The notes: generated by a model not told the origin, from the sequence alone. DNA of 64,000 nt from Burkholderiales bacterium (GCA_017307915.1 JAFKGG010000363.1:21879-85878), one strand, 5' to 3'; numbered from the stretch's first letter, positions 25,123 through 34,085 are shown. Program-made: numbers and translations.

Positions 25123-27551
25123 CGAGCTGCCCCGGTGTCTGCAAGGGCCGCTGCAGTTGCAGCTTCGGCGGGTGCGGCTGACGATGCATCGCGTCGCCCT
25201 GCATCGCCGCGCAGCGCCGATGCTTCGAGCAGGGCGCTCAGGATGCGTCGCGGCGTGGCCGGCGATTGCCTGACCACGGCGCCCAGCGGATGCAGGGCGT
25301 CGTTGATCGCTGCCACCACTACGGCGGCCGATGGAATAGCGCCGCCTTCGCCTGCGCCCTTGATGCCGAACTCGGTGAACGGACTGGGGTGCTCCAGATG
25401 TTCGATGTGGATCGCGGGCACGTCGCCGGCGGCAGGAAGCAGATAGTCGAGCAGCGTCGAGGCCAGCGGCTGGCCGTCGGCGCTGTAAGGCGATTCCTCG
25501 AACAGCGCCGATCCGATGCCTTGAACCACGCCCCCGATCACCTGCCCTTCGACGATCATCGGATTGACGCGGGTGCCGCAATCTTCGACCACAACGTAGT
25601 CGATGACCGTGACGTGTCCGGTGTCGGTGTCCACCGCTACCCGCGCAGCATGAGCGCCGTAGGAAAACGCGCCGAACTCGGAAGCAGGCGAGTGATAGTG
25701 CGTCACCGCCAGGGCAGGGCGATCGCGTTCGAACAGATCCGGGCGTTCCTGCCAGGCGCGTGCGATCTCCATTAGCGGCAGGATGGATGATCCGGCTTCA
25801 TTGCTGACAACCCCGCCGGCCAGCTTCAGCGTCGAAGCTTCGCAGTGAAGAAGCGTGCCGGCGAGCGCCAGCAGATTGGTGCGCAATTGCTGACAGGCAC
25901 CGGCGACCGCGCCGCCGGCCATCACCATGGCGCGCGAGGCATAGGTGCCGGTCGAATGAGGCGTCAAGGCGGTATCGCCGTGCATGACGCGGATGCGCTC
26001 GATCGGTACGCCGAGGATTTCGTGCGCGACCTGCGCCATCGTGGTTTCCATGCCCTGGCCGTGCGACTGCATGCCGATGCGGATTTCGAGGCTGCCGTCG
26101 GGTTCCAGTTGCACGCAGGCCGGCTCGGCCGCGACCGGCACTGGCAAGCGCCAGCGTCGAGCTGCTGCCGTGCCATGGCCGGTCAGTTCGGTGTAGCACA
26201 CCACGGCAGTGCCTTCGCGCAGCACGCCGTTCGAATCGTTCGTACAGGGGCGCCGCCGCGCTTCGATCAGTTGCTGTGCACGGCGCAATGCCTGCGGGTA
26301 ATCGCCGCTGTCGAGCGTCTTGCCGGTCACGGTCTTGAACGGCATGTCGTCGGGCTGCGGCAGATTGTCGAGCCGCACCGCCCAGGGCTCGCGGCCGACC
26401 TCGCGGGCGAGCTCATCGATCAGCAGTTCGAGCGCGAAGCACGCACCTGGGCGAGCCACGCCTCGATAAGGCGCTGCCGGCGGCTTGTGCGTCGCAACCG
26501 CGCGCGATACGGCGCTGTACGCAGCTACCCGATAGGGGCCGGAGAGATTGCCCACCGCCATGCCGGCATCGAGCGTATTGGTGAAAGGCACCACCGCATA
26601 GGCACCGGCATCGATGAGCACTTCGGCACGGATGCCGAGCAGCCGGCCGCGCCGATCGGCACATGCGGCGATCCGGTAGCGGTGCTCGCGAGTATTCGCG
26701 CCTGCCACCAGATGCTCGCGGCGATCTTCGCACCAGCGCACGGGGCGTTGCAGATGGATCGCCAGCCAGCTGACCAGCACCTCTTCGGGCTGCACGATGC
26801 TCTTGAAGCCGAAGCCGCCGCCGACGTCGGGCGCGATCACCCGGATCTGCGACCGGTTCAGCGCCAGGCTGATCGCGAGCTGGTCGCGCACCAGATGCGG
26901 GATCTGCGTCGACGTGTACAGAATCAGTTGCCGGGTGCCGCTGTCCCACTGCGCGAGGCAGCCCTTGCCTTCCATCGGGTGCGCGGTCTGGCGGCTCATC
27001 GCGTATTCGCGTTCGATGACGACCGGTGCCGAGTTCATCGCTTCTCTGGCCGCGTCGTCGCCGGCCTCGAGCTTGAGTTCGGCGATCAGATTGCTGCCCC
27101 AGTCGGCATGCACGAGCGGCGCTTGCGGCGCCAATGCAGATCTGGCGTCGGTGACCGCTGCAAGCGGGTCGAATGCAACTTGCAGCGATTGAGCGATGTC
27201 TTCGGCCTGCGCCCGGGTTGGCGCAATACACGCTGCGATCGGCTCGCCGACGAAGCGCACCCGGTCGATAGCCAGCACCGGATAGGGCGCGCTGCGCGCC
27301 TCGGGCAGCGGATTGGCGGGCAGCATCGGCAAGGCCGTGCCGAGCGAATCGGCCGTGAAGACCGCATCGCGATGGGGTGCAGGTATGTCGAGCGATCGGA
27401 TCGTGGCGTGCGCAACCGGGCTGCGATACAAGGCCACTTCGAGCAGGCCCGGCAGCTGGATGTCGCCCACGAAGCGGGCCTGCCCACCGAGATGCCGATC
27501 ATCTTCGGTGCGCAATACACGCGATCCGATACCCGAGCCCTGGTGGACCAT
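25119..27551 (-). CDS. Molybdenum hydroxylase large (molybdopterin-binding) subunit
   Basis: The protein (810 aa) is a xanthine oxidase/CO dehydrogenase family catalytic subunit. Moco-binding stretches include VGGGFGFKSIVQPEEVLVS and GMQSHGQGMETTMAQVA; the catalytic Glu is E735 in KGAGEGGAIP. The active-site loop reads PYRGVARPGA, not the CSFR loop of form I CO dehydrogenase, so a hydroxylase of aromatic or N-heterocyclic substrates is more likely. Start ATG 27551 is preceded by AAAGGAG with a 9-base spacer; a start at 27578 lacks a site. It is the first gene of the leftward operon and diverges from marR. Confidence 0.93.
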   Translation of the reverse strand: MVHQGSGIGSRVLRTEDDRHLGGQARFVGDIQLPGLLEVALYRSPVAHATIRSLDIPAPHRDAVFTADSLGTALPMLPANPLPEARSAPYPVLAIDRVRFVGEPIAACIAPTRAQAEDIAQSLQVAFDPLAAVTDARSALAPQAPLVHADWGSNLIAELKLEAGDDAAREAMNSAPVVIEREYAMSRQTAHPMEGKGCLAQWDSGTRQLILYTSTQIPHLVRDQLAISLALNRSQIRVIAPDVGGGFGFKSIVQPEEVLVSWLAIHLQRPVRWCEDRREHLVAGANTREHRYRIAACADRRGRLLGIRAEVLIDAGAYAVVPFTNTLDAGMAVGNLSGPYRVAAYSAVSRAVATHKPPAAPYRGVARPGACFALELLIDELAREVGREPWAVRLDNLPQPDDMPFKTVTGKTLDSGDYPQALRRAQQLIEARRRPCTNDSNGVLREGTAVVCYTELTGHGTAAARRWRLPVPVAAEPACVQLEPDGSLEIRIGMQSHGQGMETTMAQVAHEILGVPIERIRVMHGDTALTPHSTGTYASRAMVMAGGAVAGACQQLRTNLLALAGTLLHCEASTLKLAGGVVSNEAGSSILPLMEIARAWQERPDLFERDRPALAVTHYHSPASEFGAFSYGAHAARVAVDTDTGHVTVIDYVVVEDCGTRVNPMIVEGQVIGGVVQGIGSALFEESPYSADGQPLASTLLDYLLPAAGDVPAIHIEHLEHPSPFTEFGIKGAGEGGAIPSAAVVVAAINDALHPLGAVVRQSPATPRRILSALLEASALRGDAGRRDASSAAPAEAATAAALADTGAAR

Positions 27552-27643
27552 CGGGATGCGCTCCTTTGGTGTGGTCACGCGCCGTGCTTTTCGAGAGGCT
27601 TGAACCAGGCCGGCGTCATAAGAATTCGTTTCAGATTACATAC

Positions 27644-27656
27644 GTTTCGTAACTAA
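27644..27656. promoter_or_regulatory. Candidate MarR box GTTTCGTAACTAA
   Basis: This element lies between the hydroxylase operon and the MarR gene. A close match, GTTTCGCAACTAT (28408-28420), and an inverted ATTTGCAACTAA copy lie upstream of the rightward operon. Their presence on both arms of the island suggests recognition by the MarR protein encoded between them. Binding is inferred. Confidence 0.5.
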
Positions 27657-27774
27657 TGCAAGCCCTCATACCACGCCCGCGGTAGTGCCTGGTGGCGCGG
27701 AGGGGGTACCTGATTGGACTAAAATCGCAAGGGTTTCTCGCAGTGATCCGCCATCACCCAGAACATCGGAATCC

Positions 27775-28320
27775 ATGACTCATCCGACCTTGCCGCTCGA
27801 ACGGTTTCTGCCGTATCGCCTGTCCCGACTCGACAACGAAATCAGCCAGGCGCTGGAGCGGATATACGGCCCGTCGTTCGGATTGAACATTGCGCAGTGG
27901 CGGATGCTGGCCGCGATTTCGCATTTGCAACCGACCTCGGCCACCGAACTGATCGCGTACTCGGCCATGGATAAAGTCACCGTGAGCCGCGCCGTGGCCG
28001 AACTGGTCGACCGGGCGCTGGTGAGCCGGGAAACCGACGATCGCGACCGGCGCCGGGCCCGCCTGTCGCTGACTGATGACGGCACCCGTGTCTACGAACA
28101 CATCGCGCCCGAAGCGATGGCGTTCGAACAGGCGCTGGTCAAGGCTTTCAGCCGTTCGGAACTGCAGGCATTCAATCGCGGCGTCGACAAGCTGCTCGAC
28201 GCGATCGCACTGATCCAGCGCGGCAGTGCCGGGCTGTTGCCGCAGCGCCGAACGAAGGCGGCCGGTACGACCGCACAGACCACGGCGGCGCGGCGCGCGC
28301 CCGCGCGCGCACCGCGCTGA
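27775..28320 (+). CDS. MarR family transcriptional regulator
   Basis: The protein (181 aa) has a MarR winged helix (WRMLAAISHLQPTSATELIAY, then MDKVTVSRAVAELVDRALVS, and the wing DDRDRRRARLSLTDDG). The last 30 residues are a basic Ala/Thr/Arg tail outside the family. It sits between the leftward molybdenum hydroxylase operon and the rightward amidohydrolase-hmgA operon, with related sequence boxes upstream of both. The probable role is substrate-responsive repression of the island. The ligand may be an aromatic acid. Confidence 0.92.
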   Translation: MTHPTLPLERFLPYRLSRLDNEISQALERIYGPSFGLNIAQWRMLAAISHLQPTSATELIAYSAMDKVTVSRAVAELVDRALVSRETDDRDRRRARLSLTDDGTRVYEHIAPEAMAFEQALVKAFSRSELQAFNRGVDKLLDAIALIQRGSAGLLPQRRTKAAGTTAQTTAARRAPARAPR

Positions 28321-28389
28321 GCCGCTCTTTCCCCGCGCAGCAGCGCTGACGCGCGATATCGCGCCGCAACACGAAGCCTTTCACAAAAA

Positions 28390-28420
28390 TTAGTTGCAAA
28401 TTTAACTGTTTCGCAACTAT
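28390..28420. promoter_or_regulatory. Inverted repeat TAGTTGC-N15-GCAACTA upstream of the rightward operon
   Basis: Arms TAGTTGC (28391-28397) and GCAACTA (28413-28419) are perfectly inverted with a 15-base spacer, about two helical turns centre to centre, in a short A/T-rich stretch before the amidohydrolase gene. The right half matches the box at 27644. This is a likely operator for the MarR dimer. Confidence 0.55.
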
Positions 28421-28455
28421 AGTTCCGGGCATTCATCAGACGCTCGGAGGGGCCA

Positions 28456-29571
28456 ATGTTCGTGATCGATGCGGATGCACACGTGATGGAGGACGAGTCG
28501 GCGTGGGCTTTTCTCGAGCCCGAGTACCACGCCAGAAGGCCGGTTCCCGTCATCCTGCCGGAAGACACTTCGCTGACGGTCTTCAACGCGGCGTGGCTGA
28601 TCGATGAGAAGGTGCGCCTGTTCGGCGCTTCGCCGCCGCTGGGCACGCGCAGCCTGGCCAAGAAATATTCGCTGGGCTCGCAAACCTTGACGGACGTTCG
28701 TGCGCGTCTTGGCGACATGGATCGCCGCCGCACCAACGTACAGGTCGTGCATACGACGTTCGGGCTGCTGAACCTGTGCGAAGACGTCGAGCTCGAAGAG
28801 GCGCTGATGCGCAGCTTCAACAAGTACATGGCCGGGCGTTGCAAGGAGTCGGGCGGCCGTCTGCGCTATGACGCCTTGGTGCCGTTCCGGAACCCTGCCG
28901 CCGCGGTGCGCGAGTTGCGCCGGGCCGTCGAAGACGGCGGCGTCGCCGGGGTGTTCATGCGCGGGATCGAATGGGATCGGCCGGTGGGAGATCCGTACTT
29001 CTATCCGATCTATGAAGAAGCGCAGCGTCTCGATCTGCCGATCTGCGTGCACATCGGGTCGGGGGCGCCGCAGATGCGGGCCATATTCGAGAACCAGAAA
29101 CGCCTTCCCGGCGAAGAGCCGTTCTGGCCGCCGCGCGTCAAGCGCTTGCTGGGGCCGCTGACGGTGCAGTTCGGGTTCTACAGCCTCTGTGAAACGCCGA
29201 CGGCCACCGAATTTCCGAAGCTGCGGTGGGCCTTCCTGGAAACCATGGGCGTCGAGTGGGCCCTCGGGGCAGTGGGTGCTCTGGACCGCGCCGGCAAGAC
29301 CAACGCACGCAAGCTGCTCGATGAAGGGCGCGTTTTCGTTTGTGCCGAGCCGTCGGAAGACCTGGCCTACGTCGCCAATCGGCTGGGTGACGATTTCATG
29401 GTCGTCGGCAGCGACATGCCGCATCAGGACGACGCCGCCCATGACGACATCGTCGCTGAATTCGAAGCGCGCAAGGATCTTTCGCCGGCGGTGCTCGAGA
29501 AGATGCTGTCCACGAATGCCGCGCGACTGTATCGAATCGATGCCCGCGAGTTTGACCAACGCGCGCGGTGA
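28456..29571 (+). CDS. Amidohydrolase family protein (ACMSD-like)
   Basis: The protein (371 aa) belongs to the amidohydrolase-2 group. Metal ligands are seen as DADAHVMED at the N-terminus, the His in ICVHIGSG, and the Asp in VVGSDMPHQDD near the C-terminus; ETMGVEWAL is also typical. Relatives include 2-amino-3-carboxymuconate semialdehyde decarboxylase, gamma-resorcylate decarboxylase and hydrolases acting on aromatic breakdown products. It is the first gene of the rightward operon and overlaps the next gene by 4 bp. Decarboxylation of an aromatic or ring-opened acid is a reasonable guess. Confidence 0.87.
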   Translation: MFVIDADAHVMEDESAWAFLEPEYHARRPVPVILPEDTSLTVFNAAWLIDEKVRLFGASPPLGTRSLAKKYSLGSQTLTDVRARLGDMDRRRTNVQVVHTTFGLLNLCEDVELEEALMRSFNKYMAGRCKESGGRLRYDALVPFRNPAAAVRELRRAVEDGGVAGVFMRGIEWDRPVGDPYFYPIYEEAQRLDLPICVHIGSGAPQMRAIFENQKRLPGEEPFWPPRVKRLLGPLTVQFGFYSLCETPTATEFPKLRWAFLETMGVEWALGAVGALDRAGKTNARKLLDEGRVFVCAEPSEDLAYVANRLGDDFMVVGSDMPHQDDAAHDDIVAEFEARKDLSPAVLEKMLSTNAARLYRIDAREFDQRAR

Positions 29572-30656
29572 ATACGATGAGCCGCGTTGATGCGAGCGAA
29601 AGCGCAGGGGCGAACCCTGCCCTGTGGTACACGCGATGTCCGCTGCCCACCGCGTCGGCGGTGGCCATCGACCAGGGCATCCTGCAGCGCTCCTTCGAGC
29701 AGGTCGGGGTACAGGTTCAGTCCTTGCTGAGCACGGACGACCCCAAGGTGCGCCAGTCGCATTTCGACCATGGCGTTCGCAATCTGTTCCGGCAGGGCGG
29801 AAACATACCGCCGATCTGGTCGCGCTCGAGGGGCGCCGACACCTGCGTGGTCGGCATCTCGGTCACGCGCGAATATCAGGCCATCGCCGCCAGCGCCACC
29901 GGCTCGATCCGCGCGCCGGGCGACCTGCGCGGTGCGCGGCTGGCGCTGCCGCGGCGGGTCGGCGCTGCGATCGACTACTGGCGGGCCATGTGCCTGCACG
30001 GCTACGAATCGGCGCTGGCCGTGGCGGGCCTGACGCTGAGCGACGTCGAGCTGGTGGACTTGCCGGTGCAGGAGTCCTACATCGATGCCCCGGTCGGCGG
30101 CCAGGGGAAGAACATGCCGCTATGGGGCGGCCCGAGCCGGGCGCGGCGCCAGCAGGCCGAATTGATCGCCTTCGTGCGCGGCGAGGTCGACGCGTTCTAC
30201 GCGTCGGGGGCGCTGGGTCTGCAGATGGTGGCGATGCTGGGCGCGCGCGAAGTAGTTGAGCTGGGATTCGACCCCGATCCGAAGGTCGGCGCCAACAATC
30301 AGGTGCCGAACATCCTGACCGTCGACCGAACGCTGGCGCTGGAGCGGCCCGATCTGGTGGCCCGCTACATCGCTGCGCTGAACGAAGCCGCGCGCTGGGC
30401 GCGTGCGCATCCCGACGAGGCCGCGCGCAGTTTTGCGCGCGAGATCGGCGCGCCGGAAGAATGGCTGCCGGCTGCCTATGGTGACAAGGTGATCGACAGT
30501 CTTCCCTTGGCGCTCGACGACGATGCGATCGCTGCTCTAGACGCGCAGGCGGCGTTCCTGCGGCGCCATGGCTTCATCGATTCAGCGGTATCGATCGAAC
30601 AGTGGATCGTTGCCGAACCGCTTGCCCTCGCAAACCAGGAGATCTTTCAAGCATGA
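29568..30656 (+). CDS. DszB-like desulfinase / cytoplasmic SsuA-THI5-fold protein
   Basis: This 362-aa protein has the fold of nitrate/sulfonate-binding proteins but no signal peptide, so it is cytoplasmic. It lines up with 2'-hydroxybiphenyl-2-sulfinate desulfinase DszB: Cys24 in WYTRCPLPTA matches the DszB nucleophile Cys27 (YSNCPVPNA), His65 in QSHFDHG matches His60, and Arg75 with GG in LFRQGGNIPP matches Arg70 and Gly73 (TRFGGEIPP). The spacing between the His and Arg is the same as in DszB. C-S bond cleavage of an aryl sulfinate, or a related hydrolysis, is inferred. Most databases would call it an ABC substrate-binding protein, but no transporter genes lie nearby. Confidence 0.72.
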   Translation: MNTMSRVDASESAGANPALWYTRCPLPTASAVAIDQGILQRSFEQVGVQVQSLLSTDDPKVRQSHFDHGVRNLFRQGGNIPPIWSRSRGADTCVVGISVTREYQAIAASATGSIRAPGDLRGARLALPRRVGAAIDYWRAMCLHGYESALAVAGLTLSDVELVDLPVQESYIDAPVGGQGKNMPLWGGPSRARRQQAELIAFVRGEVDAFYASGALGLQMVAMLGAREVVELGFDPDPKVGANNQVPNILTVDRTLALERPDLVARYIAALNEAARWARAHPDEAARSFAREIGAPEEWLPAAYGDKVIDSLPLALDDDAIAALDAQAAFLRRHGFIDSAVSIEQWIVAEPLALANQEIFQA

Positions 30657-31048
30657 ATCAGTTCATGAATCCCAAAGGGCTGGCCACTCCCAAGGGTTAC
30701 ACGCACGTCGTGCGTTCGACCGGGCGGACCATGATTACTATCGCCGGACAGGTCTCCTACGACGAGACCGGCGCGGTCGTCGGCGTCGGCGATCTGCGGC
30801 GCCAGACCGAACAGGTGTACGAGAACATCCGCATCGCCCTCACCGCGGTTGGTGCCAGCTTCGATGACGTCGTGAAGACCACGATCCTGATCAAGGATAT
30901 GACGCCGGCAAAGATCGCCGCCGTCAGGGAAGTGCGCGCACGGTTCCTTTCCCCTGATTCGCCGCCGGCCAGCACGCTGATCGCGGTGCCCGCGCTTGCG
31001 CATCCCGACCTGCTGCTCGAGATCGAGGCAACCGCCATCATCGACTGA
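30653..31048 (+). CDS. RidA/YjgF family protein lacking the catalytic Arg
   Basis: The protein (131 aa) has the Rid fold: TITIAGQVSYDETGAVVG-like strands, QVYENIRIALTAVGASFDDV, and the C-terminal DLLLEIEATAIID. RidA proteins hydrolyse reactive enamines/imines. The segment usually reading PARSCVEV here reads PPASTLIAV, so the Arg that defines deaminating RidA proteins is Ser or Ala. It may have another role or bind a different intermediate. The start ATG 30653 overlaps the previous stop by 4 bp; CAGGAG lies upstream. Confidence 0.88.
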   Translation: MNQFMNPKGLATPKGYTHVVRSTGRTMITIAGQVSYDETGAVVGVGDLRRQTEQVYENIRIALTAVGASFDDVVKTTILIKDMTPAKIAAVREVRARFLSPDSPPASTLIAVPALAHPDLLLEIEATAIID

Positions 31049-31079
31049 CGGTGACGCATACCCTGAGCAGGAGACCCCA

Positions 31080-32420
31080 ATGAACGATTTGCGCACGACC
31101 GGGGCGACGCGGGTCTCCCCGGGGGCAGACAGCGACCGCGCCCGCTACATGAGCGGCTTCGGCAACGAATTCGAATCCGAAGCGCTGCCCGGCATTCTCG
31201 AACCGGGGCGCAACAACCCGCAGCAGGTTGCCCGGGGGCTGTACGCCGAGCAGATTTCCGGCACGGCGTTCACCGCGCCGCGGGCCGAAAATCGCCGCAC
31301 CTGGGCGTATCGAATCCAGCCTTCGGCGTCGGCGACGGCATGGGCGCCGTATCGGCATGAGCGGCTCGCGGCGGCGCCGTTTGCGCTCGAAGGCGCCGTG
31401 CCGGCACCGATGCGCTGGAGTCCGATGCCGCTGCCCGAATCGCCCGTCGATTTCGTCGATGGCTTGTTCACGGTCGGCGGGGCCGGCGATCCGCGTGCCC
31501 AGTGCGGCCTGGCCATCCACTGGTATGCGGTCAACCGCTCGATGCAAAGGCGCGTGCTGTGCAATGCCGACGGCGAATTGCTGATCGTGCCGCAGGCCGG
31601 TCGCCTGACGATTCGCACCGAGCTGGGCGTGCTCGATCTGGTACCGGGAGAAATCGGCGTGTTGCCGCGCGGCATCCGGTTTTCCGTAGAGCTCAAGGAT
31701 TCTGCCGCGCGCGGATACGTGTGCGAGAACTACGGCGCCATGTTCCGGCTGCCTGAGCTGGGGCCCATCGGGGCCAATGGCCTGGCCAATCCGCGCGATT
31801 TTCTGGTGCCGGTGGCCGCCTGGGAAGATCGCCGCGAACCCTATGAACTACTGACCAAATACGCAGGCCGGCTGTGGCGCTGCGAGCTTGCCTGTTCGCC
31901 GTTCGACGTGGTGGCATGGCATGGCGACCTGGTGCCCTACAAATACGACCTGGCGCGTTTCGTCGTGTTCGGATCGATCAGCGTCGATAGTCCGGATCCG
32001 TCGATATCGACGGTGCTGACTTCTCCGTCGCAGGTACCGGGCGTCGCCAACGTCGACTTCGTGGCCTTCGTTCCACGCTGGCAAGTCATGGAAGGCACGT
32101 TCCGGCCGCCCTTTTTTCATCGCAACATGATGAGCGAATTCATGGGGTCGATCCAGGGCATATACGAAGGCAAGGCTGACGGATTCGTCCCTGGCGGTTC
32201 CAGCCTGCACAACCGGATGACGCCGCACGGGCCCGACGTGAACGTGTTCCAGGCCGCGTCGACGATGTCGCTGTCGCCGGTGAAGCTCGATGAAACCCTG
32301 TCGTTCATGTTCGAATCGCAGTACGCGATCGATCTGACGCCCTACGCACTGGATGCCGCGTGGTTGCAGCGCGACTATGCGTCGTGCTGGCAGGGGTTCC
32401 CGCGCAATTTTCAGCCCTGA
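31080..32420 (+). CDS. hmgA: Homogentisate 1,2-dioxygenase
   Basis: The protein (446 aa) has the diagnostic N-terminus YMSGFGNEFESEALPGIL and FTAPRAENRRTWAYRI. Iron ligands appear in PPFFHRNMMSEFMG (His and Glu) and in SSLHNRMTPHGPD (His). It opens the ring of homogentisate to maleylacetoacetate, using Fe(II) and O2. It closes the rightward operon 31 bp after the RidA-like gene, while its expected partners maiA (22437) and an FAH-fold hydrolase (9827) lie elsewhere in the window, and hpd at 53837. Start ATG 31080 follows GCAGGAGA. Confidence 0.96.
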   Translation: MNDLRTTGATRVSPGADSDRARYMSGFGNEFESEALPGILEPGRNNPQQVARGLYAEQISGTAFTAPRAENRRTWAYRIQPSASATAWAPYRHERLAAAPFALEGAVPAPMRWSPMPLPESPVDFVDGLFTVGGAGDPRAQCGLAIHWYAVNRSMQRRVLCNADGELLIVPQAGRLTIRTELGVLDLVPGEIGVLPRGIRFSVELKDSAARGYVCENYGAMFRLPELGPIGANGLANPRDFLVPVAAWEDRREPYELLTKYAGRLWRCELACSPFDVVAWHGDLVPYKYDLARFVVFGSISVDSPDPSISTVLTSPSQVPGVANVDFVAFVPRWQVMEGTFRPPFFHRNMMSEFMGSIQGIYEGKADGFVPGGSSLHNRMTPHGPDVNVFQAASTMSLSPVKLDETLSFMFESQYAIDLTPYALDAAWLQRDYASCWQGFPRNFQP

Positions 32421-32504
32421 GGCGGGCTATAGACCCTGCTGCTTCGACAGGCGCCGCGCAGGTTCAAGAAGCGCGGCGTCGGCTTTGACAAGTGCGGCGC
32501 CGGT

Positions 32505-33008
32505 TCAGCCTGCGTCGTGCTCGGCCGCGCGAATGCGCGCCACCATGTCGGTGGTTGAACGCATGAAGCGGAACGGAATCGAATGCACCGAGCCGCCCCA
32601 GCCGCGCACCTCGCTGGCGCCCACGATGCGGTCGATCGGCCAGTCGCCGCCCTTGACCAGCACGTCGGGCCGCAGCACCTGGATCAGCTCCAGCGGCGTG
32701 TCGCTTTCGAACCAGGTGACCAGCGTGGTCGATTCCAGCGCCGCCACCACGGCGAGCCGGTCGGCCAGCGGGTTCAGCGGGCGGTCGGCGCCCTTGCCCA
32801 GGCGCTTGACCGAGCCGTCGCTGTTCAGGGCCACCACTAGCGATGCGCCCAGCGCGCGGGCTTCGGCCAGATAGGTCACGTGGCCGCGATGCAGCAGGTC
32901 GAACACACCATTGGTGAACACCATCGGCCTGGGCAGGTCGGCGGCGGCCGCCACGGCGTGCGCCGGATCGATGATCTTGTGCTCGAAACCCTGTAGCGGA
33001 TTATTCAC
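32505..33008 (-). CDS. rfaE2: D-glycero-beta-D-manno-heptose 1-phosphate adenylyltransferase
   Basis: The protein (167 aa) starts at GTG 33008 with AAGG upstream. The nucleotidyltransferase motif is [20 protein letters not shown], including the HxGH, and [10 protein letters not shown] near the end. It is the stand-alone adenylyltransferase part of the HldE pathway to ADP-heptose for LPS. It converges with hmgA and lies 38 bp downstream of the di-iron protein. Confidence 0.93.
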   Translation of the reverse strand: MNNPLQGFEHKIIDPAHAVAAAADLPRPMVFTNGVFDLLHRGHVTYLAEARALGASLVVALNSDGSVKRLGKGADRPLNPLADRLAVVAALESTTLVTWFESDTPLELIQVLRPDVLVKGGDWPIDRIVGASEVRGWGGSVHSIPFRFMRSTTDMVARIRAAEHDAG

Positions 33009-33046
33009 GGCCTTGCTTTCGACGGCACCCTTGTGAACCGCATCGG

Positions 33047-33922
33047 TCAGGCGGCCTTCGCCGTAGGCGCAGTGGCGACCGCCGCTGCGGCGGCAGCCAC
33101 CGCGGCGGCCAGTTCCTTGCGGTGACGATTCAAATCCTGCACCGTCGCGAAGCTCTTGCCAAGCAGCAGTGACAAGTTGTGCAGGATGCGGCTGGCCACC
33201 TTGCTTTCCCAGCTGGCGTCGAAGCGGATCTGCTCGTCGAGCCAGTGTTCCAGCCACTGCGGTTCCGGCAGGCGGCTTTGTATGGTGTCGTTCGGGAACA
33301 GGTCGCGGTTGACGTGCAGGTTGGTCGGATGCATCGGCTTGGCGCTGCGGCCGCCGGCCATCAGCACGCCGATCTTGGCGAAGGCCGAGCGCGCGGTGTC
33401 GCCCAGCTCGGCAATGGCCTTTTTCATGTATTGCAGATAGGCGCCACCGTGGCGCGCCTCATCGCGCGAGATCGTTTCGTAGATCTGCTTGATCACCGGT
33501 TCGGTGTGCCACTGCGCGGCACGCCGGTACCAGTGATTCAGGCGGATCTCGCCGCAGAAATGCAGCATCAGCGTTTCCAGCGGCGGTGCCGGGTCGAACT
33601 CGAAGCGCACCGCGTGCAGCTCTGCTTCGGTCGGCACCAGATTGGGGCGGAAGCGCCGCAGGTATTCCATCAGCACCAGCGAATGCTTCTGCTCCTCGTA
33701 GAACCACACCGACATGAACGCCGAGAAGTCGCTGTCGTGCCGGTTGTCGCGCAGGAACATCTCGGTGGCCGGCAGCGCCGCCCACTCGGTGATCGCGTTC
33801 ATCTTGATGGTTTGCGCCTGCTCGTCGGATAGCTGCGCGGCGTCGAAACGCGCCCAGTCGATGTCGCGTTCGAGGTTCCAGCGTACCGCTTCGAATGAAC
33901 GGAAAAGCTCGGGATAAAGCAT
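33047..33922 (-). CDS. Ferritin-like di-iron protein (acyl-ACP desaturase-like)
   Basis: The protein (291 aa) is all-helical with two EExxH-type metal motifs, [16 protein letters not shown] and [15 protein letters not shown], plus single acidic partners in [12 protein letters not shown] and CGEIRLNHW. This arrangement is that of ferritin-like di-iron oxidases, close to plant-type acyl-ACP desaturases. A 15-residue Ala/Thr tail ends the protein. It probably binds O2 for desaturation or hydroxylation; the substrate is unknown. Start ATG 33922 has no strong ribosome site. Confidence 0.78.
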   Translation of the reverse strand: MLYPELFRSFEAVRWNLERDIDWARFDAAQLSDEQAQTIKMNAITEWAALPATEMFLRDNRHDSDFSAFMSVWFYEEQKHSLVLMEYLRRFRPNLVPTEAELHAVRFEFDPAPPLETLMLHFCGEIRLNHWYRRAAQWHTEPVIKQIYETISRDEARHGGAYLQYMKKAIAELGDTARSAFAKIGVLMAGGRSAKPMHPTNLHVNRDLFPNDTIQSRLPEPQWLEHWLDEQIRFDASWESKVASRILHNLSLLLGKSFATVQDLNRHRKELAAAVAAAAAAVATAPTAKAA

Positions 33923-34085
33923 GTGTAGTCCAATGAATGGCGCGCATTGTAGCAACCGGGTCTTGCAATTCTGTGAAGACCGTCGGCGGCTGCGGGTTGC
34001 CCGCCGCTGAGCGGCGCCCCTCGGGTACCCGCCGGCCCGGCTTGGTCGGTCCCGTGCTGGCTGGCCGCGCGGGCAACCTCGGGCT

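Noticed and set aside
29568-30656. Annotation as a periplasmic ABC substrate-binding protein
   Set aside because: It has no signal peptide or lipobox, no permease or ATPase gene nearby, and DszB-type active-site residues are present.
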